Shown: piece by piece, positions 1 to 5,567 of the stretch | How positions within the stretch are numbered: position 1 is the stretch's first letter | Layout of the letters: each line of letters begins with the position of its first letter | From: Desulfobacteraceae bacterium | Lineage (GTDB): Bacteria; Desulfobacterota; Desulfobacteria; Desulfobacterales; Desulfosalsimonadaceae | DNA length: 5,567 nucleotides | Direction of reading: 5' to 3' | Assembly (NCBI GenBank): GCA_021162325.1 | Contig: JAGGYV010000237.1 | Coordinates: forward strand, 1-5,567 | Made by a program: the position numbers and the translations under genes | The notes under the pieces: generated by a model | Seen by the model: only the letters and a program-made list of their open reading frames with translations | Database searches by the model: none | Told to the model about the DNA's origin: nothing

Positions 1-1140
1 AAAAGCGTGACCGCGATTTTTGTTTTAAGAACAACGAGTGTCAGTCGTGTGAGAGCAAAGAATCTGATTGACGGCAGCATGGATGTGCTGGTGATTGACG
101 TTAGTTCTGCGTCAGAATATGCAGCAGATCATATGTTGTGCGCTAAGAATTATGCCTGGAACAGTGGGGAGAATAATTTTGATAGTACAAATTTAATTCC
201 GTATAAAGAAGATGATATTTTGATCTATGATCAAACCGGTGCCAATAGTGAAGCAGCGGCGGAATATCTCGCCGTCCAGGGGTTCGAATCGGTTTATTAT
301 ATGGCCGACGGTTTAAATGACTGGATTGATGAAGGTTATGGAACTTTTACAACTGCTGAGGATGATGAAAAATGTACCAGCCTGTTGCCCATGGCATATG
401 CCGGCAAGGATCAGACGGATGATAAAAGTGTGGACGAAAAACAACCAGTCACTCTGGATGGATATGCTTCCAGCAGTGGTGTCACATACGCATGGCTTCA
501 GGTAGGTGGCGTTAACGATGTTACATTATCAGATCCGGCAGCTTTGAAACCGGTTTTTACGGCCCCGGATTTAAACAGTGGTGATGACACACTGATTTTT
601 CAATTGACAGTCACCGATGATGAAGGAAAGACAGACACTGACAGAGTGAGGGTGTATGTGAACTGGAATAATGGCGAACCCACCGCTGATGCGGGGCCGG
701 ATCAGACAGTTTCTCCCGGCGCTACAGTCATATTGGACGGATCTGCATCAACGGACCCGGAAGATTCAATCGTTTCCTATCAATGGAACATTTCTGGCGC
801 TATGGGTTCATTCCCACTTTCGTTAACGGGTCAAACCCCTTCGTTTACGGCCCCCAATGCGGATGAATGGGTTATTTATAGATTGACGGTAACGGACAAC
901 GGCGGAAAGACGGATACTGATAAAGTAACGATTACAATTAACGCAGATAATAACAAAATTGACGGAGATGTTAACGGTGACAGTAATGTTGATTTATCAG
1001 ATGCGATTCTTGCGCTTCAGCTTATGGTTGGCATAAATCCAGCCCAGCCCATATACAAAACCGCTGATGTGAATGATGACGGTCAAATCGGACTTGAAGA
1101 GGCGATTCGGGCATTGCAGGCGGTTTCCGGGATTGAGTGA
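1..1140 (+). CDS. Exported rhodanese-like / PKD / PKD / dockerin-like protein, 5' partial
   Basis: The frame is open to the left edge, so the true start and probably a signal peptide lie outside the window. The GTG at 7 is only the first possible start inside it. Numbered from that GTG: residues ~11-113 are a rhodanese fold (VLVIDV, SEYAADH, a YDQTGANS loop, then GFESVYYMADGLNDW). The active-site loop normally reads C-R-x-G-x-R, but here Asp75 replaces the Cys and Asn80 the last Arg, so sulfurtransferase activity is unlikely. Residues ~131-219 and ~226-313 are two PKD-type beta-sandwiches, each ending LTVTDxxGKTDTD. Residues ~318-375 hold two EF-hand-like calcium loops (D320-N322-D324-N326-D328-D331 and D354-N356-D358-Q360-G362-E365), as in type I dockerins. 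The role is unknown; cell-surface or secreted binding is an inference. It ends in TGA, 40 bases before the mlaA-like gene, with no clear terminator between. Confidence 0.85.
   Translation, partial: KSVTAIFVLRTTSVSRVRAKNLIDGSMDVLVIDVSSASEYAADHMLCAKNYAWNSGENNFDSTNLIPYKEDDILIYDQTGANSEAAAEYLAVQGFESVYYMADGLNDWIDEGYGTFTTAEDDEKCTSLLPMAYAGKDQTDDKSVDEKQPVTLDGYASSSGVTYAWLQVGGVNDVTLSDPAALKPVFTAPDLNSGDDTLIFQLTVTDDEGKTDTDRVRVYVNWNNGEPTADAGPDQTVSPGATVILDGSASTDPEDSIVSYQWNISGAMGSFPLSLTGQTPSFTAPNADEWVIYRLTVTDNGGKTDTDKVTITINADNNKIDGDVNGDSNVDLSDAILALQLMVGINPAQPIYKTADVNDDGQIGLEEAIRALQAVSGIE
397..945 (+). repeat. Tandem PKD-type domain pair (protein-level repeat)
   Basis: Two diverged copies of a PKD-type domain lie side by side within the first gene, at about 397-663 and 682-945. 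Both start with an A-x-A-G-x-D-Q-T-like strand followed by VTLDG or VILDG. Both carry a YAW or YQW core tryptophan and close with LTVTDxxGKTDTDxV. Similarity is clear in protein but only partial in DNA, so this is an old duplication rather than a recent one. Confidence 0.6.
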
Positions 1141-1180
1141 TAGATTTTTATATCAAAGGCACTAACAGAGTGATTTAACA

Positions 1181-1999
1181 ATGCAATATAATCGATTAAA
1201 CTTATTTGTCATGCGGTATCTGGTATGTGTTGTTTTTTTAATTTTAAATATTGTTTCATACGGGCTGGCAGATGATTCTGTTGAGACAATGTCAGGCAAT
1301 GCGTATAATGATGCGCCAGCAAAATCCGAATTCGACGAATTGGATGATTTTGATACGTTCGATGAATTTAGTGAGTTTGCTGATACGCAGGAGATTGAAA
1401 CCTATGATCCTTTAAACGGTTATAACCGGTTTATGACCCAGTTTAATGATAGGGTCTATTTTTGGTTTTTAAAACCGCTGGCCCAGGGCTACAGTGCAAT
1501 TGTAAAAGAACCGGCCAGGCAGGCTGTGGGAAGGTTTTTTGACAATCTGGGATATCCGTCCCGTGTCGTGAATAATCTTTTGCAATTAAAAATCAAACCG
1601 GCCGGCATCGAAACTGCCAGATTCGGCGTGAATACAACCACCGGCCTTTTGGGATTATTTGATCCTGCCTATTCATGGCTGGAACTAAAACCCTGTCCGG
1701 AGGATTTTGGTCAAACGTTGGGTTATTATGGGGTTGGTAGTGGATTTCATATTGTGCTGCCGTTTCTGGGCCCTTCAAATCTGCGGGATGTGTTTGGTGA
1801 ACTTCCGGATTATTTTTTAGACCCGGTAATTTATATCGACGAGGTTGAAATTCGTCTGGCGGTCACAGGCGTTAAGGTTATTAACTTTACATCCCTTCAT
1901 ATTGAACAGTATGACGCCCTGAAAAAAGATGCGTTTGATCTCTACATTTTTTTACGTAATGCCTATGAAACGAAACGAATCAAGGCGATAGAGGAATAA
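1181..1999 (+). CDS. mlaA: MlaA/VacJ-family outer-membrane lipid asymmetry protein
   Basis: MlaA homologues sit in the inner leaflet of the outer membrane and pass mislocalised phospholipids to the periplasmic carrier MlaC. Residues ~75-220 match the family throughout: YDPLNGYNRFM, FNDRVYFWFLKPLAQGY, EPARQAVGRFFDNLGYPSRVVNNLLQ, FGVNTTTGLLGLFDPA, EDFGQTLGYYGVGSG and VLPFLGPSNLRDVFG. The N-terminus has a hydrophobic signal segment (~12-30) with a plausible signal peptidase I site after GLA (residue 30). No lipobox is visible: the only nearby Cys (16) is inside the hydrophobic core. Residues ~49-68 form an acidic, Phe-rich linker absent from the family core. ATG 1181 is chosen; AGAG at 1167-1170 is a weak ribosome site. 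An alternative ATG at 1211 would leave a very short n-region. The stop lies just before the mlaC-like start, indicating coupled translation. Length 272 aa is near the family norm plus the linker. Confidence 0.93.
   Translation: MQYNRLNLFVMRYLVCVVFLILNIVSYGLADDSVETMSGNAYNDAPAKSEFDELDDFDTFDEFSEFADTQEIETYDPLNGYNRFMTQFNDRVYFWFLKPLAQGYSAIVKEPARQAVGRFFDNLGYPSRVVNNLLQLKIKPAGIETARFGVNTTTGLLGLFDPAYSWLELKPCPEDFGQTLGYYGVGSGFHIVLPFLGPSNLRDVFGELPDYFLDPVIYIDEVEIRLAVTGVKVINFTSLHIEQYDALKKDAFDLYIFLRNAYETKRIKAIEE
1325..1384 (+). other. Acidic/Phe-rich linear motif in the MlaA N-terminal linker
   Basis: This encodes residues 49-68, which begin SEFDE and continue as alternating Asp/Glu with Phe or Leu (DDFD, FDEF, SEFAD). 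It lies between the predicted signal-peptide cleavage site and the first conserved MlaA motif (YDPLNGYNR), so it should be a flexible periplasmic segment. A closely similar string occurs in the RND transporter of the same operon at 4200-4247. Confidence 0.8.
1991..1995 (+). promoter_or_regulatory. Ribosome binding site of mlaC, inside the mlaA 3' end
   Basis: GAGGA overlaps the last codons of the mlaA-like gene. It is 8 bases from ATG 2004 and 5 from the in-frame GTG 2001, so both starts are possible. I prefer the ATG for its better codon and spacing. The overlap suggests that translation of the two genes is coupled. Confidence 0.7.
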
Positions 2000-2003
2000 A
2001 GTG

Positions 2004-2597
2004 ATGAAAAAAGCTTTAATAACCGCATTATGCTTATTGTGTACAGCCTTTCCGGTGATGGCGGACGAAGTCAAAAGTGTTGAAAACCTGTTAAAGGAAA
2101 AAACTGAGACAGTTTTAAAAATTCTCAAGGCAAAAGAGATCGATGAACAGGCAAAGAAAAATAAAATTATGGAGATTATCAGCCCCATCATTGATTTCCA
2201 GCTCATGGCTAAGCTGACTTTAGGAAAAATCAATTGGGGGAAGTTAAGCGAAAAACAGAAAACCGAATTTGTTGATTTGTTTGTCGAACGTCTTAAACGG
2301 TCATATTTAGACAAATCCTCTTTTTATGATGATGAAATGATTGTGTATAAGCCCGGTTTTCAACGCGGGAATAAGGTTCATGCCCCGGTTAACATTATTT
2401 CCAATGATAAGCCTATCGAACTGTTGTACAAATTTTACAAGTCCGGCCGGGGCCAAGGCCAAAAATGGATGGCTTATGATATTGAGATTAACGGTGTGAG
2501 TCTTATCAAAAGCTATCAGGCCCAATTCTCGGAATTATTGAAAAACGGCACAGTAGAAGATCTGCTGGTAAGTCTAAGAAAGCCGGTTGAAGAATAA
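2004..2597 (+). CDS. mlaC: MlaC/Ttg2D-family periplasmic lipid-binding protein
   Basis: MlaC proteins are soluble periplasmic carriers that hold phospholipid acyl chains and shuttle them between MlaA and an inner-membrane machine. Numbered from ATG 2004 (197 aa), residues 1-20 are a classical signal peptide (KK, hydrophobic core, PVMA cleavage before Asp21). The mature protein shows the family pattern: helical N-terminus, DFQLMAKLTLGKINWGKLS (~64-82), LFVERLKRSYLDK, a beta-rich middle, and the diagnostic C-terminal WMAYDIEINGVSLIKSYQAQF (~155-175). A short Gly/Arg/Gln-rich turn (KSGRGQGQK) precedes the last sheet. The two Cys in the signal peptide do not form a lipobox. The gene follows mlaA by 4 bases and precedes the RND gene by 21. 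The hopanoid-associated protein HpnM belongs to this same family, so the cargo could be phospholipid, hopanoid or another lipid; the sequence does not decide. Confidence 0.92.
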   Translation: MKKALITALCLLCTAFPVMADEVKSVENLLKEKTETVLKILKAKEIDEQAKKNKIMEIISPIIDFQLMAKLTLGKINWGKLSEKQKTEFVDLFVERLKRSYLDKSSFYDDEMIVYKPGFQRGNKVHAPVNIISNDKPIELLYKFYKSGRGQGQKWMAYDIEINGVSLIKSYQAQFSELLKNGTVEDLLVSLRKPVEE

Positions 2598-2618
2598 CTT
2601 AAAAAATTGTTGTAAATT

Positions 2619-5141
2619 ATGCCCGGAACAAACTCACTGACCAACCGTTTTTTTGATAAAATCATTATCAGCCACCCGGCTGTGGTGCTCATCATTCTTC
2701 TATCTGTCATTTCCACATTAGGTTTTTTCGCAAAAGATTTTCAAATTGATGCGTCTTCCGAGACCTTAATTCGGGAGAATGATGAAGATTTACTGCTGGC
2801 GCGCCAGGTATATTCACGATACGGCATCCAGGATTTTCTGGTCGTTGCCTATTCTCCCCATAATGATTTGTTGTCCGATGAAGCGCTCAACGATATTGCC
2901 GGTTTAAAAAAGGATTTTTTAAAACTGGATCACGTGGATTCGGTGACCACGCTTTTAGATGTCCCGATACTTGAAAGTCCGCCGGTATCTATTGCCGAAC
3001 TAACTGGTAAAATCCCCACGCTGAAATCTCCTTTAATTGATCGGTCTCTTGCCCGCGTTGAGTTGTCAAACAGCCCTGTATACCGGAATCTTCTGGTTAG
3101 TCCGGACCTGAAAACCACGGGCATCCAGATTAACTTTAAAAACGATACGGTGTTAATGGATTTGATCCATCGCAATGACGCGTTACGTGACAAGTTGTCT
3201 GAGCAAGGACTTTCAAAAGAAGAAACCATTGAATATGACCGGGTTCGGGTGCATCTGGATCGACACAGGGACCTTTTGGACAGTCAGCGGCATGAGGATA
3301 TCCTATTCATTCGGGCCATTATGGACGATTACCGGGGAGAGGCGGATCTTTTTCTGGGGGGCGTCAGCATGATTGCCGATGACCTGGTACGGTTTGTAAA
3401 AAATGATTTGAAACTGTTTGGTATCGGTGTTTTCTGCTTTCTTGTAATTACGTTAGGCGTTATTTTTAAAAAGATGCAGTGGATTATTTTACCGATGTTT
3501 TGCTGTGTGTTTGCCGCCATTGCAATGGTCGGCCTGCTGGGGTTTTTTGGATGGGAGGTAACCGTTATTTCGTCAAACTTTATTTCCCTGCAACTGATTA
3601 TTACCATGGCCGTCACCATTCACCTGATCGTCAGATACCGTGAACTTTCTGCAATCCATCCTGATTGGTCACAGCATGAGCTCGTGCTTGAAACCGTTCG
3701 CCTTAAGCTGACGCCCTGTATCTATGCGGCGTTAACGACTATTGCCGGATTCGGATCACTGTTGGTTTGTGATATTTATCCGGTTATTACCTTTGGGTGG
3801 ATGATGGTTGCCGGGATCATTGTTTCTCTGATCATTACGTTTATATTTTTTCCATCGGCAATGATGCTGTTTTCGAAAGCGGCGCCGCCGGATCTGAAGA
3901 CGTCAAGATATTCTTTGATGCATCTTCTGGCACAATTTACTGAAGCGCATGGCCGCGTAATTCTTGTTGTCAGTTTGGTGGCCTTTATTTTGAGTGCTGT
4001 GGGTATTTCCCGGCTGGTGGTGGAAAATTCATTTATAAATTATTTTAAGGAAAACACCGAGATTTATCAGGGAATGAAGGTGATTGATCAGCAGCTTGGC
4101 GGAACCACCCCGCTGGATGTGTTGATTGATCTGGAAGATACGGATCCCGGGAACACAGTGTCAATCGAACCTGCGGACAGTGGCGTATCTGATGACGTTT
4201 CGGAATTCGATGAATTCGCCGAATTTGATGAGCCGGATGTGGCGGACAACGCAGCAAAATACTGGTTTACGCCGTATAAAATGAATAAAGTGCTTAAAGT
4301 ACATAATTATTTGGAAAGCATTGCCGGTGTCGGCAAAGTACTTTCTCTGGGCACCATGATGAAGATGGCGGATCGCCTGAATAAGGGGAAGTCCCTTGAC
4401 AGCTTTGACCTTTCTATTATTTACAATGAAATCCCGGAAACATTTAAAAAAATGTTGGTGGAGCCGTATGTTTCGGTTGAAAACAACCAGGTCCGTTTTT
4501 TTGTCAGGGTTAAGGATTCGGAAAAAGATTTAAGACGAAACGAGCTGTTGAAAAAGATTGATTATGACCTGACCCATCAGCTGGGATATCAGCCGGAAAA
4601 CGTCCACCTGACCGGGATGCTGGTATTATATAATAATATGCTGCAAAGTCTGTTCAAATCCCAGATAATGACATTGGGCATTGTTGTTCTGGCTCTGGCC
4701 GTGATGTTTTCTGTTTTGTTCCGGTCCTTTCGCATAGCGTTTATTGCAATAACCCCAAATTTTCTGGCAACCAGTGTCGTTCTTGGTGTGATGGGGTGGA
4801 TGGGCATTCCCCTTGATATGATGACCATCACCATCGCGGCCATTAGTGTCGGTATTGCCGTAGATGATACAATTCACTATATTCATCGGTTTGAAAAAGA
4901 GGTTCGGATCGATAGAGATTATATAAAAGCCATGCATCGCTGTCACAGCAGTATCGGTCATGCCATGTATTTCACCTCCCTGACAATTATTATCGGATTT
5001 TCCATTCTCACGTTGTCTAATTTTATTCCCAGTATTATTTTCGGTCTTATGACGAGCCTGGCGATGCTCATTGCGCTGATAGCCGCTCTGACGCTTTTGC
5101 CGGCCCTGATCATCCTGATTAAGCCGTTTGGGTCGAATTAG
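2619..5141 (+). CDS. RND/MMPL (HAE3-like) inner-membrane transporter, probable lipid exporter
   Basis: An 840-residue RND-superfamily permease with the usual duplicated layout: TM1 (~17-37), first periplasmic domain (~38-260), TM2-6 (~264-417), TM7 (~445-464), second periplasmic domain (~465-678), TM8-12 (~680-836). TM5-6 (ALTTIAGFGSLL, then TFGWMM) and TM11-12 (FTSLTIIIGFSIL, LTLLPALIIL) match MMPL and sterol-sensing-like RND pumps. TM10 has the proton-relay type motif GIAVDDTIHYIHRF (Asp749, Asp750). The equivalent TM4 stretch, ITMAVTIHLIVRYRE, has Thr333 where acid is expected. An acidic Phe-rich insert (~528-543) sits in the second periplasmic domain. HpnN, the hopanoid RND transporter, is the closest functional analogue I can name. 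Next to mlaA and mlaC it probably replaces the MlaFEDB ABC machine; direction of transport is unknown. ATG 2619 is the first start after an in-frame TAA at 2613; no good ribosome site precedes it, suggesting coupling to mlaC. Confidence 0.9.
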   Translation: MPGTNSLTNRFFDKIIISHPAVVLIILLSVISTLGFFAKDFQIDASSETLIRENDEDLLLARQVYSRYGIQDFLVVAYSPHNDLLSDEALNDIAGLKKDFLKLDHVDSVTTLLDVPILESPPVSIAELTGKIPTLKSPLIDRSLARVELSNSPVYRNLLVSPDLKTTGIQINFKNDTVLMDLIHRNDALRDKLSEQGLSKEETIEYDRVRVHLDRHRDLLDSQRHEDILFIRAIMDDYRGEADLFLGGVSMIADDLVRFVKNDLKLFGIGVFCFLVITLGVIFKKMQWIILPMFCCVFAAIAMVGLLGFFGWEVTVISSNFISLQLIITMAVTIHLIVRYRELSAIHPDWSQHELVLETVRLKLTPCIYAALTTIAGFGSLLVCDIYPVITFGWMMVAGIIVSLIITFIFFPSAMMLFSKAAPPDLKTSRYSLMHLLAQFTEAHGRVILVVSLVAFILSAVGISRLVVENSFINYFKENTEIYQGMKVIDQQLGGTTPLDVLIDLEDTDPGNTVSIEPADSGVSDDVSEFDEFAEFDEPDVADNAAKYWFTPYKMNKVLKVHNYLESIAGVGKVLSLGTMMKMADRLNKGKSLDSFDLSIIYNEIPETFKKMLVEPYVSVENNQVRFFVRVKDSEKDLRRNELLKKIDYDLTHQLGYQPENVHLTGMLVLYNNMLQSLFKSQIMTLGIVVLALAVMFSVLFRSFRIAFIAITPNFLATSVVLGVMGWMGIPLDMMTITIAAISVGIAVDDTIHYIHRFEKEVRIDRDYIKAMHRCHSSIGHAMYFTSLTIIIGFSILTLSNFIPSIIFGLMTSLAMLIALIAALTLLPALIILIKPFGSN
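4200..4247 (+). other. Acidic/Phe-rich linear motif in the RND second periplasmic domain
   Basis: This encodes residues 528-543, SEFDEFAEFDEP followed by DVAD. It sits about 60 residues after TM7 within a low-complexity acidic loop (from about residue 507) that interrupts the porter domain and is likely disordered. It resembles the linker in the MlaA homologue at 1325-1384. The DNA is similar but not identical: both begin GAATTCGA, and synonymous changes follow. Confidence 0.8.
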
Positions 5142-5142
5142 A

Positions 5143-5567
5143 ATGAAATTTGACCGGATCATCTATAATGGCATTGTGCTTACCGTTAACCCTGATTTTG
5201 AAATCATAAATGACGGTGTGGTGGGCTTCAAAGACGGTGTAATCCATTGTGTGGAATCCCGTAAAAAAGATATTTCACAATATGATGCTGATGATTTTGT
5301 AGATGCGAACGGCGGGATCGTAATGCCCGGGCTGATTAATTCTCACGTGCACCTGCCCATGTCTTTATTTCGCGGTCTTGCTGATGACCTGCCGCTTGCC
5401 CAATGGCTCAATGATTATATTTTCCCGGCTGAACAAAAACATATATCACAGGATACGGTCAGGATCGGCACGTTGCTGTCCTGTGCGGAAATGATATTGA
5501 GCGGTACCACCACCTGCTGTGACGGATACTTTTATGAAGATGACGTCGCTGCCACAGTCCTTGAAAC
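5143..5567 (+). CDS. Amidohydrolase, MTA/SAH deaminase-like (TrzA/AtzA group), 3' partial
   Basis: Starting at ATG 5143, one base after the RND stop codon, the frame stays open to the window end (141 codons plus two bases). The N-terminus has the small beta-sandwich strands typical of the superfamily (DRIIYNGIVLTVN, then DGVVGFKDGVI). The metal-binding motif MPGLINSHVHLPMSLFRG follows, with His68 and His70 as expected zinc or iron ligands. GLADDLPLAQWLNDYIFPAE (~79-97) is characteristic of 5'-methylthioadenosine/S-adenosylhomocysteine deaminases and related aminohydrolases, and ILSGTTTCCD (~118-127) is the expected next strand. Later metal ligands and substrate-specificity residues are outside the window, so the exact substrate (SAH, MTA, guanine-like or other) cannot be fixed. 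No strong ribosome site precedes it, so it is probably translated by reinitiation after the RND gene. A functional link with lipid transport is not evident; shared transcription may be its only tie. Confidence 0.88.
   Translation, partial: MKFDRIIYNGIVLTVNPDFEIINDGVVGFKDGVIHCVESRKKDISQYDADDFVDANGGIVMPGLINSHVHLPMSLFRGLADDLPLAQWLNDYIFPAEQKHISQDTVRIGTLLSCAEMILSGTTTCCDGYFYEDDVAATVLE

Noticed and set aside
317..505. 62-codon open frame on the + strand
   Set aside because: It is out of frame inside the rhodanese/PKD gene, whose own frame has clear domain matches.
958..1140. Cellulosome component
   Set aside because: The dockerin-like module alone is not enough: no glycoside hydrolase, cohesin or scaffoldin is present in the window.
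1141..1180. Possible promoter or terminator between the PKD protein and mlaA
   Set aside because: The 40 bases are AT-rich, but I find no -35/-10 pair with acceptable spacing and no hairpin followed by a T-run. Transcript boundaries remain undecided.
2004..2063. MlaC as a lipoprotein, because of two Cys in the signal peptide
   Set aside because: Residues before each Cys (A-L and L-L) do not fit a lipobox, and a clean signal peptidase I site (PVMA) follows.
1952..2314. 120-codon open frame on the - strand with a hydrophobic stretch
   Set aside because: It is antisense to the mlaA end and mlaC start. The hydrophobic stretch mirrors AT-rich codons of mlaC, and no ribosome site or family match is seen.
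1328..4217. Repeated GAATTC palindromes (1328, 4203, 4212) as a possible DNA operator
   Set aside because: Each falls in frame as Glu-Phe codons of the acidic motif. Coding for the peptide motif explains them better than a DNA-level site.
4626..5162. 178-codon open frame on the - strand
   Set aside because: It lies fully opposite the conserved TM8-12 region of the RND gene, and its polar, Asn/Gln/His-rich translation resembles no family. It is an antisense shadow.

Overview
The window carries five protein-coding genes, all on the + strand. The first is cut at the left edge and the last at the right edge. I see no RNA genes, insertion sequences, CRISPR arrays or phage genes. Moderate-to-low GC by eye, a secreted PKD/dockerin-like protein, and an MlaA homologue with an acidic N-terminal linker fit a Gram-negative anaerobe, most likely a Desulfobacterota (sulfate-reducer-like) genome. 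That assignment is inference from protein style only.

Layout: (1) 1-1140 is the C-terminal part of an exported multidomain protein: a rhodanese-like domain lacking its catalytic Cys, two PKD-type beta-sandwich domains, and a dockerin-like pair of calcium loops. (2) 1181-1999 is an MlaA/VacJ-family outer-membrane lipid-removal protein. (3) 2004-2597 is an MlaC/Ttg2D-family periplasmic lipid carrier. (4) 2619-5141 is a large RND/MMPL (HAE3-like) inner-membrane transporter with about 12 membrane segments. (5) 5143 to the edge is the N-terminal part of an amidohydrolase resembling methylthioadenosine/S-adenosylhomocysteine deaminases. Genes 2-5 are separated by only 4, 21 and 1 bases and probably form one operon. 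Gene 1 lies 40 bases upstream with no visible terminator, so it may or may not belong to the same transcript.

The core of interest is mlaA-mlaC-RND. In the classical Mla pathway, MlaA (outer membrane) and MlaC (periplasm) work with the ABC complex MlaFEDB. Here the adjacent inner-membrane partner is an RND pump instead, which recalls HpnM (MlaC/Ttg2-like) and HpnN (RND) of hopanoid transport. The set looks like a proton-driven, ABC-free trans-envelope lipid-trafficking module. A striking extra is a near-identical acidic/aromatic linear motif (SEFDE-type, rich in F, D and E) in two otherwise unrelated proteins: the N-terminal linker of mature MlaA and the second periplasmic domain of the RND pump. 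It suggests a shared docking site or common partner.
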